Shown: positions 18,018-26,659 of the stretch, piece after piece
Layout: each line of letters opens with the position of its first letter
Numbering within the stretch: the first letter of the stretch is position 1
NCBI GenBank assembly: GCA_903838675.1
Contig: CAILZI010000189.1
Span: forward strand, 1 to 38,826
Reading direction: 5' to 3'
Length of the DNA: 38,826 nt
From: an uncultured Verrucomicrobiota bacterium
GTDB taxonomy: Bacteria; Verrucomicrobiota; Verrucomicrobiia; Verrucomicrobiales; Verrucomicrobiaceae
Position numbers and translations under genes: made by a program
Notes under the pieces: model-generated
The model's database searches: none
Seen by the model: the letters and a program-made list of their open reading frames with translations, nothing else
What the model was told of the DNA's origin: nothing

Positions 18018-18767
18018 TTACTTCTTGGCAGGTGCGGCGTTCCAGACCTTGATGTCGTCAAACCAGCCGCTCTGGCCGGCGACGCCGAGTTCGATCTTGG
18101 ACTTCGTTTCATGGCCGATGCCGGCGGACTTGAGGAAGGCGACGGCTTTGCCATCGATGCTGACGCGCATCTCATCACCCACAGTCTCAACCACGAGCGT
18201 GTAGTCTTTGTGCTCCTCCAGCTTCACCGGGAAGGTGGCGCTTTTGCCGGCCATCAGCTTGTTCACTTCGTCCTTCTTGGTGGGGTCCTTGCGCAACTCC
18301 TTGATGATCATGTTCTGGCTGCCTTCGCGCTCATCCATGATGGTCACCTTGTCCAGACGCACCTGGGCGCGGCAGAGGTGGCCGTAGTGGGCGGCGGTGT
18401 ATTTGCGGTCGTCGAACTCAACATCGATCATCGTTGCGCCTTCGAAGCGGATTTTCACCTCGATCACGGTGTCTTTGGTGGGCACTTCCAGGCCATAGAC
18501 GGCGGCATGCGCGGTGATGACGGACTTGCCATCCTTGGAGGGCTCGTCCTTCACGCGTGTCTGCGTGCCTTTGAGCGCGTTGTTTTCAAAGACGAAGGTG
18601 TCCACCACGCGGTGCCAGCGCTTGTCATGCTCGCTGCCATTCATCTCATCGGAGAAGAGCAGTTCTTTCTTTTCGGCGATGGGTTTGGCGGGGATCTTTG
18701 GAAGGTCGGCGGCAAAGGCTGCTGCGCTGACGAGGAGGCACGGGGCGAGGAGTAAGCGGATGTTCAT
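18018..18767 (-). CDS. Secreted LamG/DUF1080-like protein
   Basis: 249 residues, with a signal peptide (MNIRLLLAPCLLVSAAAFA). The mature part looks like a concanavalin-type beta sandwich, with the blocks KKELLFSDEMNG, VEFDDRKYTAAHYGHLC, VETVGDEMRVSIDGKAVAFL and GWFDDIKVWNA. A close paralogue lies at 36748-37482; the two share KELLFSD, FDDRK, HYGHLC and the FDDxKxWNA ending. Such proteins bind or hydrolyse carbohydrates in some families, but no catalytic residues can be named here. It converges on msrQ and has its terminator inside that gene. The role is unknown. Confidence 0.72.
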   Translation of the reverse strand: MNIRLLLAPCLLVSAAAFAADLPKIPAKPIAEKKELLFSDEMNGSEHDKRWHRVVDTFVFENNALKGTQTRVKDEPSKDGKSVITAHAAVYGLEVPTKDTVIEVKIRFEGATMIDVEFDDRKYTAAHYGHLCRAQVRLDKVTIMDEREGSQNMIIKELRKDPTKKDEVNKLMAGKSATFPVKLEEHKDYTLVVETVGDEMRVSIDGKAVAFLKSAGIGHETKSKIELGVAGQSGWFDDIKVWNAAPAKK

Positions 18768-18869
18768 GGACGCAATGAAACGAGAGCATTCTGCGAGTTC
18801 ATGCGCGGAAATTGCTGAAGTTCAGTCAGTGCTTGAGTTTCATTCACTCGACGTGTCTGGTCATTGCCT

Positions 18870-19211
18870 ATGAGCCAACCTGCCTGCCCGATGTGCGAGA
18901 TGAATGATGTTTTGGACCACGCCGACCGCTTTGAATGCATGACCTGCGGTCACGAGTGGCCGAAGGAAGCCGCAGCCGATGTGCCGGATGCGGAGCGCGT
19001 CGTGAAGGATGCCTACGGTGCCGTGCTCGCGGATGGCGACATCGTGGCCATGATCAAGGACCTGAAGCTCAAGGGCTCCAATGAGGTGCTGAAGGTGGGC
19101 ACCAAATCGAAACCGATTCGCCTGGTGGACGGCGACCACGAAATCTCCTGCAAAATGGACGGGATCGCGATCGGCCTGAAGGCCTGCTTTGTGAAGAAAA
19201 TCGTCAGTTGA
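18870..19211 (+). CDS. phnA: PhnA/YjdM family protein
   Basis: 113 residues from the ATG at 18870, about the length of the E. coli protein (111). An N-terminal zinc ribbon (CPMCE at 6-10, CMTCGHEW about 19 residues later) is followed by the conserved block KDAYGAVLADGDIVAMIKDL, then GSNEVLKVGTKSKPIRLV and DGDHEISCKMDG. The family name comes from an early and doubtful link to alkylphosphonate use; it is not the phosphonoacetate hydrolase that shares the symbol. No phosphonate genes are nearby. The true role is unknown. Confidence 0.9.
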   Translation: MSQPACPMCEMNDVLDHADRFECMTCGHEWPKEAAADVPDAERVVKDAYGAVLADGDIVAMIKDLKLKGSNEVLKVGTKSKPIRLVDGDHEISCKMDGIAIGLKACFVKKIVS

Positions 19212-19241
19212 TCGGGCGGTTCACTGCAACATGGTGCGACC

Positions 19242-20258
19242 ATGTCCGCTCCTGACAACGCCCCCTCTCCCCAGCTGTTCTTTGAAACGATCAACGCCTT
19301 TCAAAAATCGGCGGCGCTGAAGGCCGCGATTGATCTGGGGTTGTTTACCGCCATGGGCAATGAACCGGCGACTGCTGCTGAACTCGCCACGCTCTGCCAG
19401 TGTCCAGAACGTGGCATTCGCATCCTTGCCGACAACCTCACGATCCTCGGTTTCCTCATCAAGGAGGGCGGGAGCTACAGGCTCACGCCTTCGTCGGCTG
19501 TTTTCCTGGATCAAAAGTCTCCGGCCTACATGGGGGCTGCGGTGAAGTTTCTGCTGGCTCCCGGTTTGACGGAGGCCTTCACCGATCTCGCGTCCACCAT
19601 CCGGCGTGGCCGCTTGCACACTTCTGAGCAGGGCACCACTGCGCCAGATTATCCGGCCTGGATCGACTTCGCGCGTGCCATGGGGCCGTTGATGATGCCC
19701 ACCTCGCAGGGGGCGGCGGAGCTGCTGACGCTGGACCCTTCCCGCGACACACGCGTGCTGGACATCTCCGCGAGTCATGGAGCCTATGGTATTGCCGTCG
19801 CGAAAAAGAATCCGCGCGCCCATCTCGTCGCGCTGGACTGGGAAGCCGTGCTGGAGGTGACGACGGAAAACGCGAACGCTGCCGGCCTCGCGGACCGCTT
19901 CAGCACCATCGTTGGCGATGCCTTCACCGTGGATCTGGGGCGGGACTACGACGCCGTGCTGGTGCCGAATTTCCTGCATCATTTCAATGTCGAAGAATGC
20001 ACGCGCTTTCTGAAGCGTGTGCATGCGGCACTGCGGCTGAACGGCAAAGTGGTGATCGTTGAATTCGTGCCAAATGAAGACCGCATCACTCCGCCTCCGG
20101 CAGCGAGCTTCAGCCTCGTCATGCTGGGCACCACGCCGGAGGGCGATGCCTACACCTTTGCGGAGTATCAGCAGATGCTCAAGGAGGCTGGCTTCCACAG
20201 CGCAGAGCTGCATCCGCTGCCGCCCACGATGCAGAGTGCGGTGATCGCAGGCGTGTGA
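19242..20258 (+). CDS. O-methyltransferase-like protein with dimerisation domain
   Basis: 338 residues. The N-terminal winged-helix dimerisation domain is clear (FFETINAFQKSAALKAAIDL, LCQCPERGIRILADNLTILG). The C-terminal SAM-binding half has VLDISASHGAYGIAVAKKNP, then LVALDWEAVLEVTTENANAAG, and the late block NFLHHFNVEECTRFLKRVHA. This is the layout of small-molecule O-methyltransferases (acetylserotonin type). The glycine-rich loop reads ISASHGAYG rather than the usual GxGxG, an alteration shared by a number of bacterial members. The substrate is unknown. It sits 30 bp after phnA and converges on the LysR gene. Confidence 0.82.
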   Translation: MSAPDNAPSPQLFFETINAFQKSAALKAAIDLGLFTAMGNEPATAAELATLCQCPERGIRILADNLTILGFLIKEGGSYRLTPSSAVFLDQKSPAYMGAAVKFLLAPGLTEAFTDLASTIRRGRLHTSEQGTTAPDYPAWIDFARAMGPLMMPTSQGAAELLTLDPSRDTRVLDISASHGAYGIAVAKKNPRAHLVALDWEAVLEVTTENANAAGLADRFSTIVGDAFTVDLGRDYDAVLVPNFLHHFNVEECTRFLKRVHAALRLNGKVVIVEFVPNEDRITPPPAASFSLVMLGTTPEGDAYTFAEYQQMLKEAGFHSAELHPLPPTMQSAVIAGV

Positions 20259-20266
20259 AGACAGCG

Positions 20267-21196
20267 CTATTTCTTCCTCGCTGCCGGTTTCGATTTGCCG
20301 GCTGCGGGTGTCGATACCTGGCGCCGGATTTCGCAGAACTTGTCACCTGCGGGTGTCACATCGCCCTTGGTGGCACGGGCGATGCCGATGCTGTGGGCTC
20401 CGTCTGAATTGGAGATGCGGCGGTAAACGAGCCGCTTGCCAGCGGCGCGCTGCAGGATCTCACTGATCACGGCGACACCTCGGCCCACTTCGATTTCGGT
20501 GATCAATGAGCTCACCCCATCACACTCCGCAGCAATATTTGGGCGGAGCTGTAAAGGGAAAAAAATGCCATCCAGAATCCGAAAGTGCTCGGAATAGTTC
20601 AGGCGGCACAGCACCACCAGCGGCACCATGGCCAGCCGCTCCACGGTAACGGACTTCAACTTCGACAGGGGATGGCCGGGCTTCATCGCCACACAAAACG
20701 GGTAGCGTTTTAGCTCCTCAAACTCCAGGCCCACGGCGGACTCCTCGCTCGGCTGGATCATGACCGCGATTTCCAGCAAGCCGCTGCGGAGTCCGGCACA
20801 AAGCTGGTCACCTGGGAGATCGTGGAGGATCACCTTCACTCCAGGGGCTGCATACCGGAAGGCGGCCAGAGCAGGCGGCAGGATTTCCACGGTGGGTGAT
20901 GGCGCGTAGCCGATGTGCAGTTCGCCATATTCGCCGCGTGCGAGGGCGCGCACTTTTTCCACAGATTCATCGACGCGCTTCAGCGTCTCCATTGTTTCCG
21001 CAAGAAACAGTTTTCCTTCTGCCGTCAGGATCACGCCGCGCGGGCTGCGCTTCAGCAGATCGACGCCGATTTCATCCTCCAGGTCCTGCACCTGCCTGCT
21101 CAAGGAGGGCTGTGCCACGCGCAAGCGCGCGGCGGCTTTGGTGAAGTTCAACACTTCAGCCACCGCCACGAAGTATCTGAGATGTCGCAGTTCCAT
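20267..21196 (-). CDS. LysR-type transcriptional regulator
   Basis: 309 residues from the ATG at 21196; the frame stays open upstream into the divergent region but MELRHLRYFVAVAEVLNFTK is the standard LysR beginning. The winged helix-turn-helix lies at about 1-60 (AARLRVAQPSLSRQVQDLE), and the ligand-binding domain follows with GELHIGYAPSPTVEILP. Its tail is basic (KSKPAARKK). It is divergent from an oxidoreductase-EmrA-EmrB operon, which it very likely controls. The inducer is unknown. Confidence 0.92.
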   Translation of the reverse strand: MELRHLRYFVAVAEVLNFTKAAARLRVAQPSLSRQVQDLEDEIGVDLLKRSPRGVILTAEGKLFLAETMETLKRVDESVEKVRALARGEYGELHIGYAPSPTVEILPPALAAFRYAAPGVKVILHDLPGDQLCAGLRSGLLEIAVMIQPSEESAVGLEFEELKRYPFCVAMKPGHPLSKLKSVTVERLAMVPLVVLCRLNYSEHFRILDGIFFPLQLRPNIAAECDGVSSLITEIEVGRGVAVISEILQRAAGKRLVYRRISNSDGAHSIGIARATKGDVTPAGDKFCEIRRQVSTPAAGKSKPAARKK

Positions 21197-21337
21197 GGAT
21201 GGAAATCCATCATGCCTGAAAAGCATGGCTGCGCAAGGATCGCGGTATTGGGCGGAATCGGCGGCGGAGACTACCTCTGGCAGCAGACGGACGAGGAGTC
21301 CGCGAAGCAAACATCCACCGAACAGGAAAACAACATC
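21197..21337. promoter_or_regulatory. Divergent LysR/efflux-operon control region with two palindromes
   Basis: 141 bp between the two divergent starts. Two inverted repeats are visible. ATGGAT-GGAA-ATCCAT at 21194-21209 overlaps the LysR start codon, and CATGC-N7-GCATG lies at 21211-21227. Both are of a size that LysR-family dimers bind, and the first could give autorepression. The assignment is inference. Confidence 0.45.
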
Positions 21338-22273
21338 ATGAAAGCGGCCTATCTCACACACAAAGCTGGCTCCGAGGCTTTGATCATCGGCGATCAAGCG
21401 ACTCCCACACCCAAGGAGGGAGAGTTTCTTGTCAGAGTTCATGCCTCGGCCATCACACCGAGCGAACTGGACTGGTATCCCACCTTTCATCTGGCATCAG
21501 GCGCGGCACGGCCATTCCCGATCGTGCTCGGTCACGAATTCTCTGGTGTGATCGAATCCCTGGGCGCTGCTGCCGCGGGCTTTCAGGCTGGAGATGCGGT
21601 CTATGGTCTCAACGACTGGTTCGCCAACGGCGCGCAGGCGGAATACGTGGTGGCTCCCGCTTCAATGCTGGCGCACAAGCCGGTGACGCTTGATCACACT
21701 CAATCAGCAGCCGTTCCCATCTCCGCGCTGACGGCCTGGCAGGGGCTCTTTGAGAAGGCCAGGCTGCAACGTGGTGAATGGGTGCTCGTTCATGGCGCTG
21801 CGGGAGGTGTGGGCCAGTTTGTGGTGCAACTGGCCAAACAGCACGGTGCCCATGTCATCGCGACTGCTTCGGCTGCCAACAAGCCGTTCCTTCAGGCGCT
21901 CGGTGCGGATGCTGTCATCGATTATCACAGCACCCGCTTTGAAAAAGCTGTCAGCAACATCGAGGTCGTGTTCGATACCGTTGGTGGCGACACGCTGGAG
22001 CGTTCATGGCGTGTGCTGAAACCCGGCGGGCGCCTGGTCACCATCGCCGCCTCCAGCGCGGACTCTGCCGAACCGCGTGTGCATGATGCCTTCCTTTTGG
22101 TGCGCGCGGATGGAGCCCAGCTCGCAGAGATCAGCCATCGAATCGACTCCGGTGCGCTGCGCGTCATGACTGCTGGCACCTTCCCTCTTCAATCGGTGCA
22201 CGTGGCCTACCACCATGCCGAACGCGGAGGCAAGCAGGGCAAGGTCGTGCTGCAAATCACTCTTCCAAACTGA
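21338..22273 (+). CDS. NADP-dependent alcohol dehydrogenase/quinone reductase family protein
   Basis: 311 residues from the ATG at 21338; the open frame begins at 20915 but the earlier part is antisense to the LysR gene. This is a medium-chain reductase of the zinc-free quinone oxidoreductase class: GHEFSGVIESLG near 67, the NADP loop VLVHGAAGGVGQFVVQLAK near 150, and VVFDTVGGDTLERSW later. The cysteines of structural zinc are absent. Reduction of a quinone or enone in a toxic compound is plausible given its place as first gene of an efflux operon. The substrate is not known. Confidence 0.88.
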   Translation: MKAAYLTHKAGSEALIIGDQATPTPKEGEFLVRVHASAITPSELDWYPTFHLASGAARPFPIVLGHEFSGVIESLGAAAAGFQAGDAVYGLNDWFANGAQAEYVVAPASMLAHKPVTLDHTQSAAVPISALTAWQGLFEKARLQRGEWVLVHGAAGGVGQFVVQLAKQHGAHVIATASAANKPFLQALGADAVIDYHSTRFEKAVSNIEVVFDTVGGDTLERSWRVLKPGGRLVTIAASSADSAEPRVHDAFLLVRADGAQLAEISHRIDSGALRVMTAGTFPLQSVHVAYHHAERGGKQGKVVLQITLPN

Positions 22274-22286
22274 ACCTCACTGACCT

Positions 22287-23741
22287 ATGAGACACGAAAC
22301 CACATCATCCGAAAAAGAGGCACTACCAACTGCCGAAACTGCAGCGGCGAATCCTCCTGGAAAAAGCCGGAAGCTTGCGATCGCGCTGGGCTTGCTCGGT
22401 GCATGCGCCCTCCTCGTTCTGGTCATTCCCTGGATTCGCCACAGCATGCACACGGTTTCGACTGACGACGCCTATGTGAACAGCTACGTCACCTTTGTGG
22501 CACCGCGAGTTCCGGGGCAGGTGGCCCGCGTGCTGGTGGAGGACAACAACCGCGTCAAAAAGGGTGATGTGCTGGTGCAGCTCGACCCCGAGCCCTACCG
22601 CATCAAGCTCGCTGTGGCTGAAGCCGCGCTTGAAACTTCACGCACTGATCTCGATGCCGCCAAGGCGAACACACTCGGGCTGCTGGCGCTCAGCCGCAGC
22701 GCCCGTTTCAAGCTCGAACATGCCATCGAGGATGTGGACAATCAGGCGGCCGTGCTGCGTCAGCGCGTGGCGCAATGGGAGGAGAGCAAGGCCAACCTCC
22801 GTCTGGCGCAGATCCAGGCCGAGCGTGCGGACAAGCTGGTGAAACAGAATGCTGTCAGCGTTCAGGAGGCCGATCAGCGCCATGCGGATCTGGAGGTGGC
22901 GCAGGCCCGTGTGAATCAGATGCTGGAAAACGCCCATCAAGCCCGCGTGGCTCTTGGACTCACTGCCGAACCTGCGGCCGGCAAGAGCCTCGACGAGGTG
23001 CCTGCGGATCTGGACCAGACCTTCTCCTCCGTGCGTGAGGCACTGGCCAACCTCATTCATCAGGCTGCTCAGCTCGGCATCAGTCCTTCGTCCTTAAACC
23101 TGACACCGCGTGAGACCGTGGCAGAATTCTATCGTCGCGATCCTGCGGGTGACATCGACCGCATCTACGCTGACATCCTGGCAAAAGCACCCGCGCTGAA
23201 ACAGGCCGAGGCCCGTGTGCAGCAGGCGGCGCGTGATGCTGAGCAGGCGCGGCTGGATCTCAGCTACTGCAGCATCAAGGCAGACATCGATGGCGTCATC
23301 ACGCGGCGCAATGTGAACCCCGGCAACGGCGTTCAGGTGGGGCAGAGCCTCATGGCCGTGCGCTCTCTGCAGGACATTTGGATCGATGCCAATTTCAAGG
23401 AGACCCAGCTGCGTGAGCTGCGCATCGGCCAGCACGTGGAGCTGAAGACGGACATGTATGGAAGCCATCAAGTATTCAAAGGACGGATCTCGGGCTTCAC
23501 GATGGGCACAGGGTCCACGCTGGCTCTGCTGCCTGCACAGAATGCCACAGGCAACTTTGTGAAGGTCGTTCAGCGCCTTCCTGTTCGCATTGAACTGGTG
23601 GATTACGATCCCGCCCGCGCACCTCTGTTTGTCGGCCTTTCGGTGGAGCCTGAGGTGGACACCGCCAGCGCACCCACAGGAGCGAATGCCGGGCAGTTCC
23701 TGCAAGCTCTTCCCATCTCTGCCAAGGAGGCCCGGCCATGA
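22287..23741 (+). CDS. emrA: EmrA/HlyD-family membrane fusion protein
   Basis: 484 residues. A cytoplasmic tail is followed by one membrane helix (about 31-50), then the HlyD barrel-sandwich block VSTDDAYVNSYVTFVAPRVP and EDNNRVKKGDVLVQLDPEPY. A long alpha-hairpin (about 110-300) carries many Ala, Gln and Glu residues, longer than in E. coli EmrA. The second half of the barrel has YCSIKADIDGVITRRNVNPG. It links an inner-membrane pump to an outer-membrane channel. Its stop overlaps the pump start by four bases (ATGA), so the two are translationally coupled. No TolC-like gene is nearby. Confidence 0.9.
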   Translation: MRHETTSSEKEALPTAETAAANPPGKSRKLAIALGLLGACALLVLVIPWIRHSMHTVSTDDAYVNSYVTFVAPRVPGQVARVLVEDNNRVKKGDVLVQLDPEPYRIKLAVAEAALETSRTDLDAAKANTLGLLALSRSARFKLEHAIEDVDNQAAVLRQRVAQWEESKANLRLAQIQAERADKLVKQNAVSVQEADQRHADLEVAQARVNQMLENAHQARVALGLTAEPAAGKSLDEVPADLDQTFSSVREALANLIHQAAQLGISPSSLNLTPRETVAEFYRRDPAGDIDRIYADILAKAPALKQAEARVQQAARDAEQARLDLSYCSIKADIDGVITRRNVNPGNGVQVGQSLMAVRSLQDIWIDANFKETQLRELRIGQHVELKTDMYGSHQVFKGRISGFTMGTGSTLALLPAQNATGNFVKVVQRLPVRIELVDYDPARAPLFVGLSVEPEVDTASAPTGANAGQFLQALPISAKEARP

Positions 23742-25324
23742 ATACGGCACCCAAGGTCTTCAATCCCTGGCTGGTCGCCTTTGCCGTGGTCGTGCCCACG
23801 TTCATGGAGGTGCTCGACACCACGATTGCGAATGTGGCGCTGCGTCACATTGCAGGCGGGCTTTCCGCTGCGCAGACAGACAGTGAGTGGGTCATCACCA
23901 GCTATCTGGCTGCGAATGCGATCGTTCTGCCGATCACTGGCTGGATTGCCTCGCGTCTCGGGCGTCGTCGTTACTTCCTGCTTTCCATCAGCCTGTTCAC
24001 CCTGGCATCCCTGCTCTGCGGTTTGTCCACGAGTCTCGACATGCTGATCTTGTGCCGTGTGTTGCAGGGAGTTGCCGGTGGTGGCTTGCAGCCCTGCAGC
24101 CAGGGCATTTTGCTCGATACCTTTCCGCCGGAAAAGCAGGGCGCGGCACAGACGCTCTTTGGCATCGCCGCACTCATTGCGCCGGTGGTGGGGCCAACGC
24201 TGGGTGGCTGGATCACCGATCAATACTCCTGGCGCTGGATCTTCTACATCAACCTGCCTGTGGGTGCGCTGGCCTGGTTTCTCTGTGCCTCGTTGGTTTG
24301 GGATCCCGAGTATCTGAAGCAGGAGCGTGCAGCTCAGGTGAAGCAGCCGCTGCGTTTTGACTTTCCCGGTTTGAGCCTGCTCATCCTTGTGATCGTTGCG
24401 TGGGAGCTGCTGCTCAGCAAAGGGCAGGAGTGGGACTGGCTGGGCGATCCCTTTGGCCGCATTCAGTCGCTGGTCGTTCTGTTTGTTCTGGGGCTTGCCG
24501 CGCTGGTGTGGTGGGAAGGGCGGCAGACCCGCCCCATCGTCAGCTTTCAGCCGCTGCATGATCGCAACTTCGCCCTCTCCAGCATCATCATCTTCTGCTC
24601 GTTCGCCATACTCTATGGCTCCAGCACGCTGCTGCCCGGCATGCTGGAGACGCTCTTTGGCTATGATGCGCTGCATGCAGGACTGGTGCTCTCGCCATCC
24701 GGCGTCTTCACCGTGATCGCGGTCATTCTCGTTGGGCGCATGCTGGGGCTTGGCATGGATGCACGCTGGCTGATTGGCGCCGGGCTGCTCATCCTTGCGC
24801 TCGGGAGCTACTGGATGGCATGCATGAATCTGGAGATCTCGCCCGGTCAGGTGATCTGGCCGCGCGTGGTGCTCGTCATCGGTCTCGGGCTCGTTTTTGC
24901 GCCGATCAATGTCGCCGCGTATCTTTACATCCCGCAGAAAATGCGTGGTGCCGCCGTGGGCCTCTTTGCGCTGCTGCGTAATGAAGGCGGCAGCTTCGGC
25001 ACCTCATTGGGGCACACCTTGACCGAGCGCTTTCAGCAGTTTCATGCCCTGCGCCTGAATGAATCGCTCGATCCCTTCAATCCGGCGGTCACTTCCTTTC
25101 TCACCCAGTCCAAAGCCCAGATGCTCCAGCAGACGGGCGATCCGGTGGCGGCTGCGCAGATGTCGTTGCAGGCATTGTACAATCTCCGCACCGTGCATGC
25201 CCAGGCGCTGTCCTACCTCGACTGCTTTCTGATCTTTGCCGTGGCAGGAGGAGTGCTCGCATTCTTCGTGTTTGGCATGCGGCGTTCGGTGGCTGAAAAA
25301 GGCGCACACATCAGTGCGGAGTGA
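23738..25324 (+). CDS. emrB: EmrB/QacA-type multidrug MFS transporter (DHA2)
   Basis: 528 residues with about 14 hydrophobic helices, as expected for the 14-helix drug-proton antiporter class. Conserved blocks include MEVLDTTIANVALRHIAGG (helix 1), the loop GWIASRLGRRRYFLLSI (motif A) and GWITDQYSWRWIFYINLPVG (motif C to helix 6). Together with the EmrA-like protein encoded by the overlapping upstream gene it should form a tripartite efflux pump. Its substrates are unknown, but the linked reductase and LysR regulator suggest response to small electrophilic or aromatic compounds. It is the last gene of the operon and converges on the DUF5069 gene. Confidence 0.92.
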   Translation: MNTAPKVFNPWLVAFAVVVPTFMEVLDTTIANVALRHIAGGLSAAQTDSEWVITSYLAANAIVLPITGWIASRLGRRRYFLLSISLFTLASLLCGLSTSLDMLILCRVLQGVAGGGLQPCSQGILLDTFPPEKQGAAQTLFGIAALIAPVVGPTLGGWITDQYSWRWIFYINLPVGALAWFLCASLVWDPEYLKQERAAQVKQPLRFDFPGLSLLILVIVAWELLLSKGQEWDWLGDPFGRIQSLVVLFVLGLAALVWWEGRQTRPIVSFQPLHDRNFALSSIIIFCSFAILYGSSTLLPGMLETLFGYDALHAGLVLSPSGVFTVIAVILVGRMLGLGMDARWLIGAGLLILALGSYWMACMNLEISPGQVIWPRVVLVIGLGLVFAPINVAAYLYIPQKMRGAAVGLFALLRNEGGSFGTSLGHTLTERFQQFHALRLNESLDPFNPAVTSFLTQSKAQMLQQTGDPVAAAQMSLQALYNLRTVHAQALSYLDCFLIFAVAGGVLAFFVFGMRRSVAEKGAHISAE

Positions 25325-25332
25325 ATACGCAT

Positions 25333-25791
25333 TCACTTCGCGCCAGGAATCAGCCTGCCTTCGTCGATCTCGATGAATTCAAACATGGTCTGCACCGTGC
25401 CGGGTGGCAGGCCGATTTCTTCGAGGCGCTCATTCAGGCGCTGGGTGCCGGCATCGCGCCAGCCGCGCTTGGTCATGAAGCCGTTCCAGACTTCGATTTC
25501 CTGTTCGGTGGGCTGGCGGCCATTCGCATAGGCCCAGGCCAGCAGGCTTTCATCGCTGCCGCCTTTGAGGGTTTCGGCTTCGAGTGTGGCGTAGTCGATT
25601 TTCAGGAACTCGCAGCAGCGCCAGTCAAAGCTGCCTTTGGCGTTGCCACGCATGGGCTGCCAGCCTTCGGGCAGCTTGCCTGCGGCAGTCAGGCGGATCT
25701 TGTCCAGCATCCGGCCGAAATAGACGAGGCCGTGCACTTGATCGAAAGGGCTGCGGAGACCGGGGATGTGGGTGGGGTAGGGGAGCGTCAT
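25333..25791 (-). CDS. DUF5069 domain protein
   Basis: 152 residues from the ATG at 25791; the earlier start at 25815 adds eight residues outside the family beginning. The text LRSPFDQVHGLVYFGRMLDK near residue 9 and EIEVWNGFMTKRGWRD in the second half fit DUF5069, a small soluble family common in Verrucomicrobia. Two adjacent cysteines (WRCCEFL) are present. The function is unknown. Neighbours give no firm clue. Confidence 0.7.
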   Translation of the reverse strand: MTLPYPTHIPGLRSPFDQVHGLVYFGRMLDKIRLTAAGKLPEGWQPMRGNAKGSFDWRCCEFLKIDYATLEAETLKGGSDESLLAWAYANGRQPTEQEIEVWNGFMTKRGWRDAGTQRLNERLEEIGLPPGTVQTMFEFIEIDEGRLIPGAK

Positions 25792-25895
25792 GCGGGAGCA
25801 GAGCATGGCCTGCACACGCCTTCAAGAAGAGCGTGTCGGTGCAAAGGGGCGAAGCACCCATTGCAAAGCGGGCTATTTAAAAGTATCGGAACCCC

Positions 25896-26072
25896 ATGAG
25901 AAGCCAAAAAGTCAGCAATCGATCCCCCCGCCCCTTCAAGATCCAGACGGACCAATGGTCGGGTATCCGTGCCCCCAAGGTGCTTTTTACGGCTCCCAAG
26001 CAAGCCGCGCCTCCTGTCAAAGCCGACGCTGCTGCCGAAAAGCCTGCGGATCAGTCAGCCGATAAGAAATAA
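25896..26072 (+). CDS. 58-residue basic protein of unknown function
   Basis: Short reading frame with ATG at 25896 and TAA at 26070-26072. The translation starts MRSQKVSNRSPRPFKIQTDQ, then WSGIRAPKVLF, and ends in an Ala/Pro/Lys tail (AAEKPADQSADKK). The first half is rich in Arg, Lys, Pro and aromatics, the second half is low complexity, so it may be a nucleic-acid-associated or ribosome-associated small protein. The AT-rich upstream stretch (CTATTTAAAAGTATCGG, 25873-25889) could be a promoter. It is a real-gene candidate because codon use is like its neighbours, but this is not proven. Confidence 0.45.
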   Translation: MRSQKVSNRSPRPFKIQTDQWSGIRAPKVLFTAPKQAAPPVKADAAAEKPADQSADKK

Positions 26073-26105
26073 AGTGATGGGGAATTGAACCTCCAAGCTG
26101 CCACC

Positions 26106-26636
26106 ATGAGCGCTTCATCTGATGCCGCCGAGCTGCTGGGCCTCACAAGGACCAGCACGGGAGAATCGCTCGCGGCGCTGTCAGAGAAATCTCCGGTGCT
26201 GCTCGTGCTGCTGCGGCATGAAGGCTGCACCTTCTGCCGCAATGCCATGTCTGACATCGCACGCTTGCGCCGGCAGATCGAAGGCGCCGGCACGCGCATC
26301 GTTCTGGGGCACATGGGGACTACGGAAGATTTCGCCGCGTTTGCTGAGCGCTACGGTTTGGCGGACATCGCCGCTGTGGCGGATCCTGCACGCACTCTTT
26401 ACAAGGGCCTGGGGCTGCGGCGTGCGCACATGATGCAGCTCATCGGTCCGCGCGTGCTGTGTGCCTGGGTCAGGTCCACTGTGGCTGGTCATCCGCCAGG
26501 CACTATCAAGGGGGATCCGCTGCAGCTTCCAGGCGCTTTTTTGCTGCACCATGGGCAGGTGATCAAACGCCACAGCTACAGCGATGCTGCGGACAGGCCT
26601 GATTATGTGACGCTCGCGACGCCCCAAGCGGCGTGA
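26106..26636 (+). CDS. SelL-like peroxiredoxin-family protein
   Basis: 176 residues from the ATG at 26106; a start at 26085 adds seven residues. The redox motif is CTFC at 41-44 within LLRHEGCTFCRNAMSDIARL, placed as in the SelL/AhpC-TSA-2 group, where some relatives carry selenocysteine instead of cysteine. The rest follows a thioredoxin-like fold with a conserved late block GDPLQLPGAFLLHHGQVI. It may reduce peroxides or act as a thiol-disulfide reductase in the cytoplasm. No signal peptide is visible. Confidence 0.8.
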   Translation: MSASSDAAELLGLTRTSTGESLAALSEKSPVLLVLLRHEGCTFCRNAMSDIARLRRQIEGAGTRIVLGHMGTTEDFAAFAERYGLADIAAVADPARTLYKGLGLRRAHMMQLIGPRVLCAWVRSTVAGHPPGTIKGDPLQLPGAFLLHHGQVIKRHSYSDAADRPDYVTLATPQAA

Positions 26637-26659
26637 GATGCGAATTTGAATTCAACTGC

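Noticed and set aside
20915..21337. N-terminal extension of the oxidoreductase reading frame
   Set aside because: Antisense to the LysR gene; the family start MKAAYLTHKAG is at 21338.
23603..24676. 357-codon minus-strand frame opposite emrA-emrB
   Set aside because: Antisense shadow with Gln/Arg/Glu-rich text and no family features.
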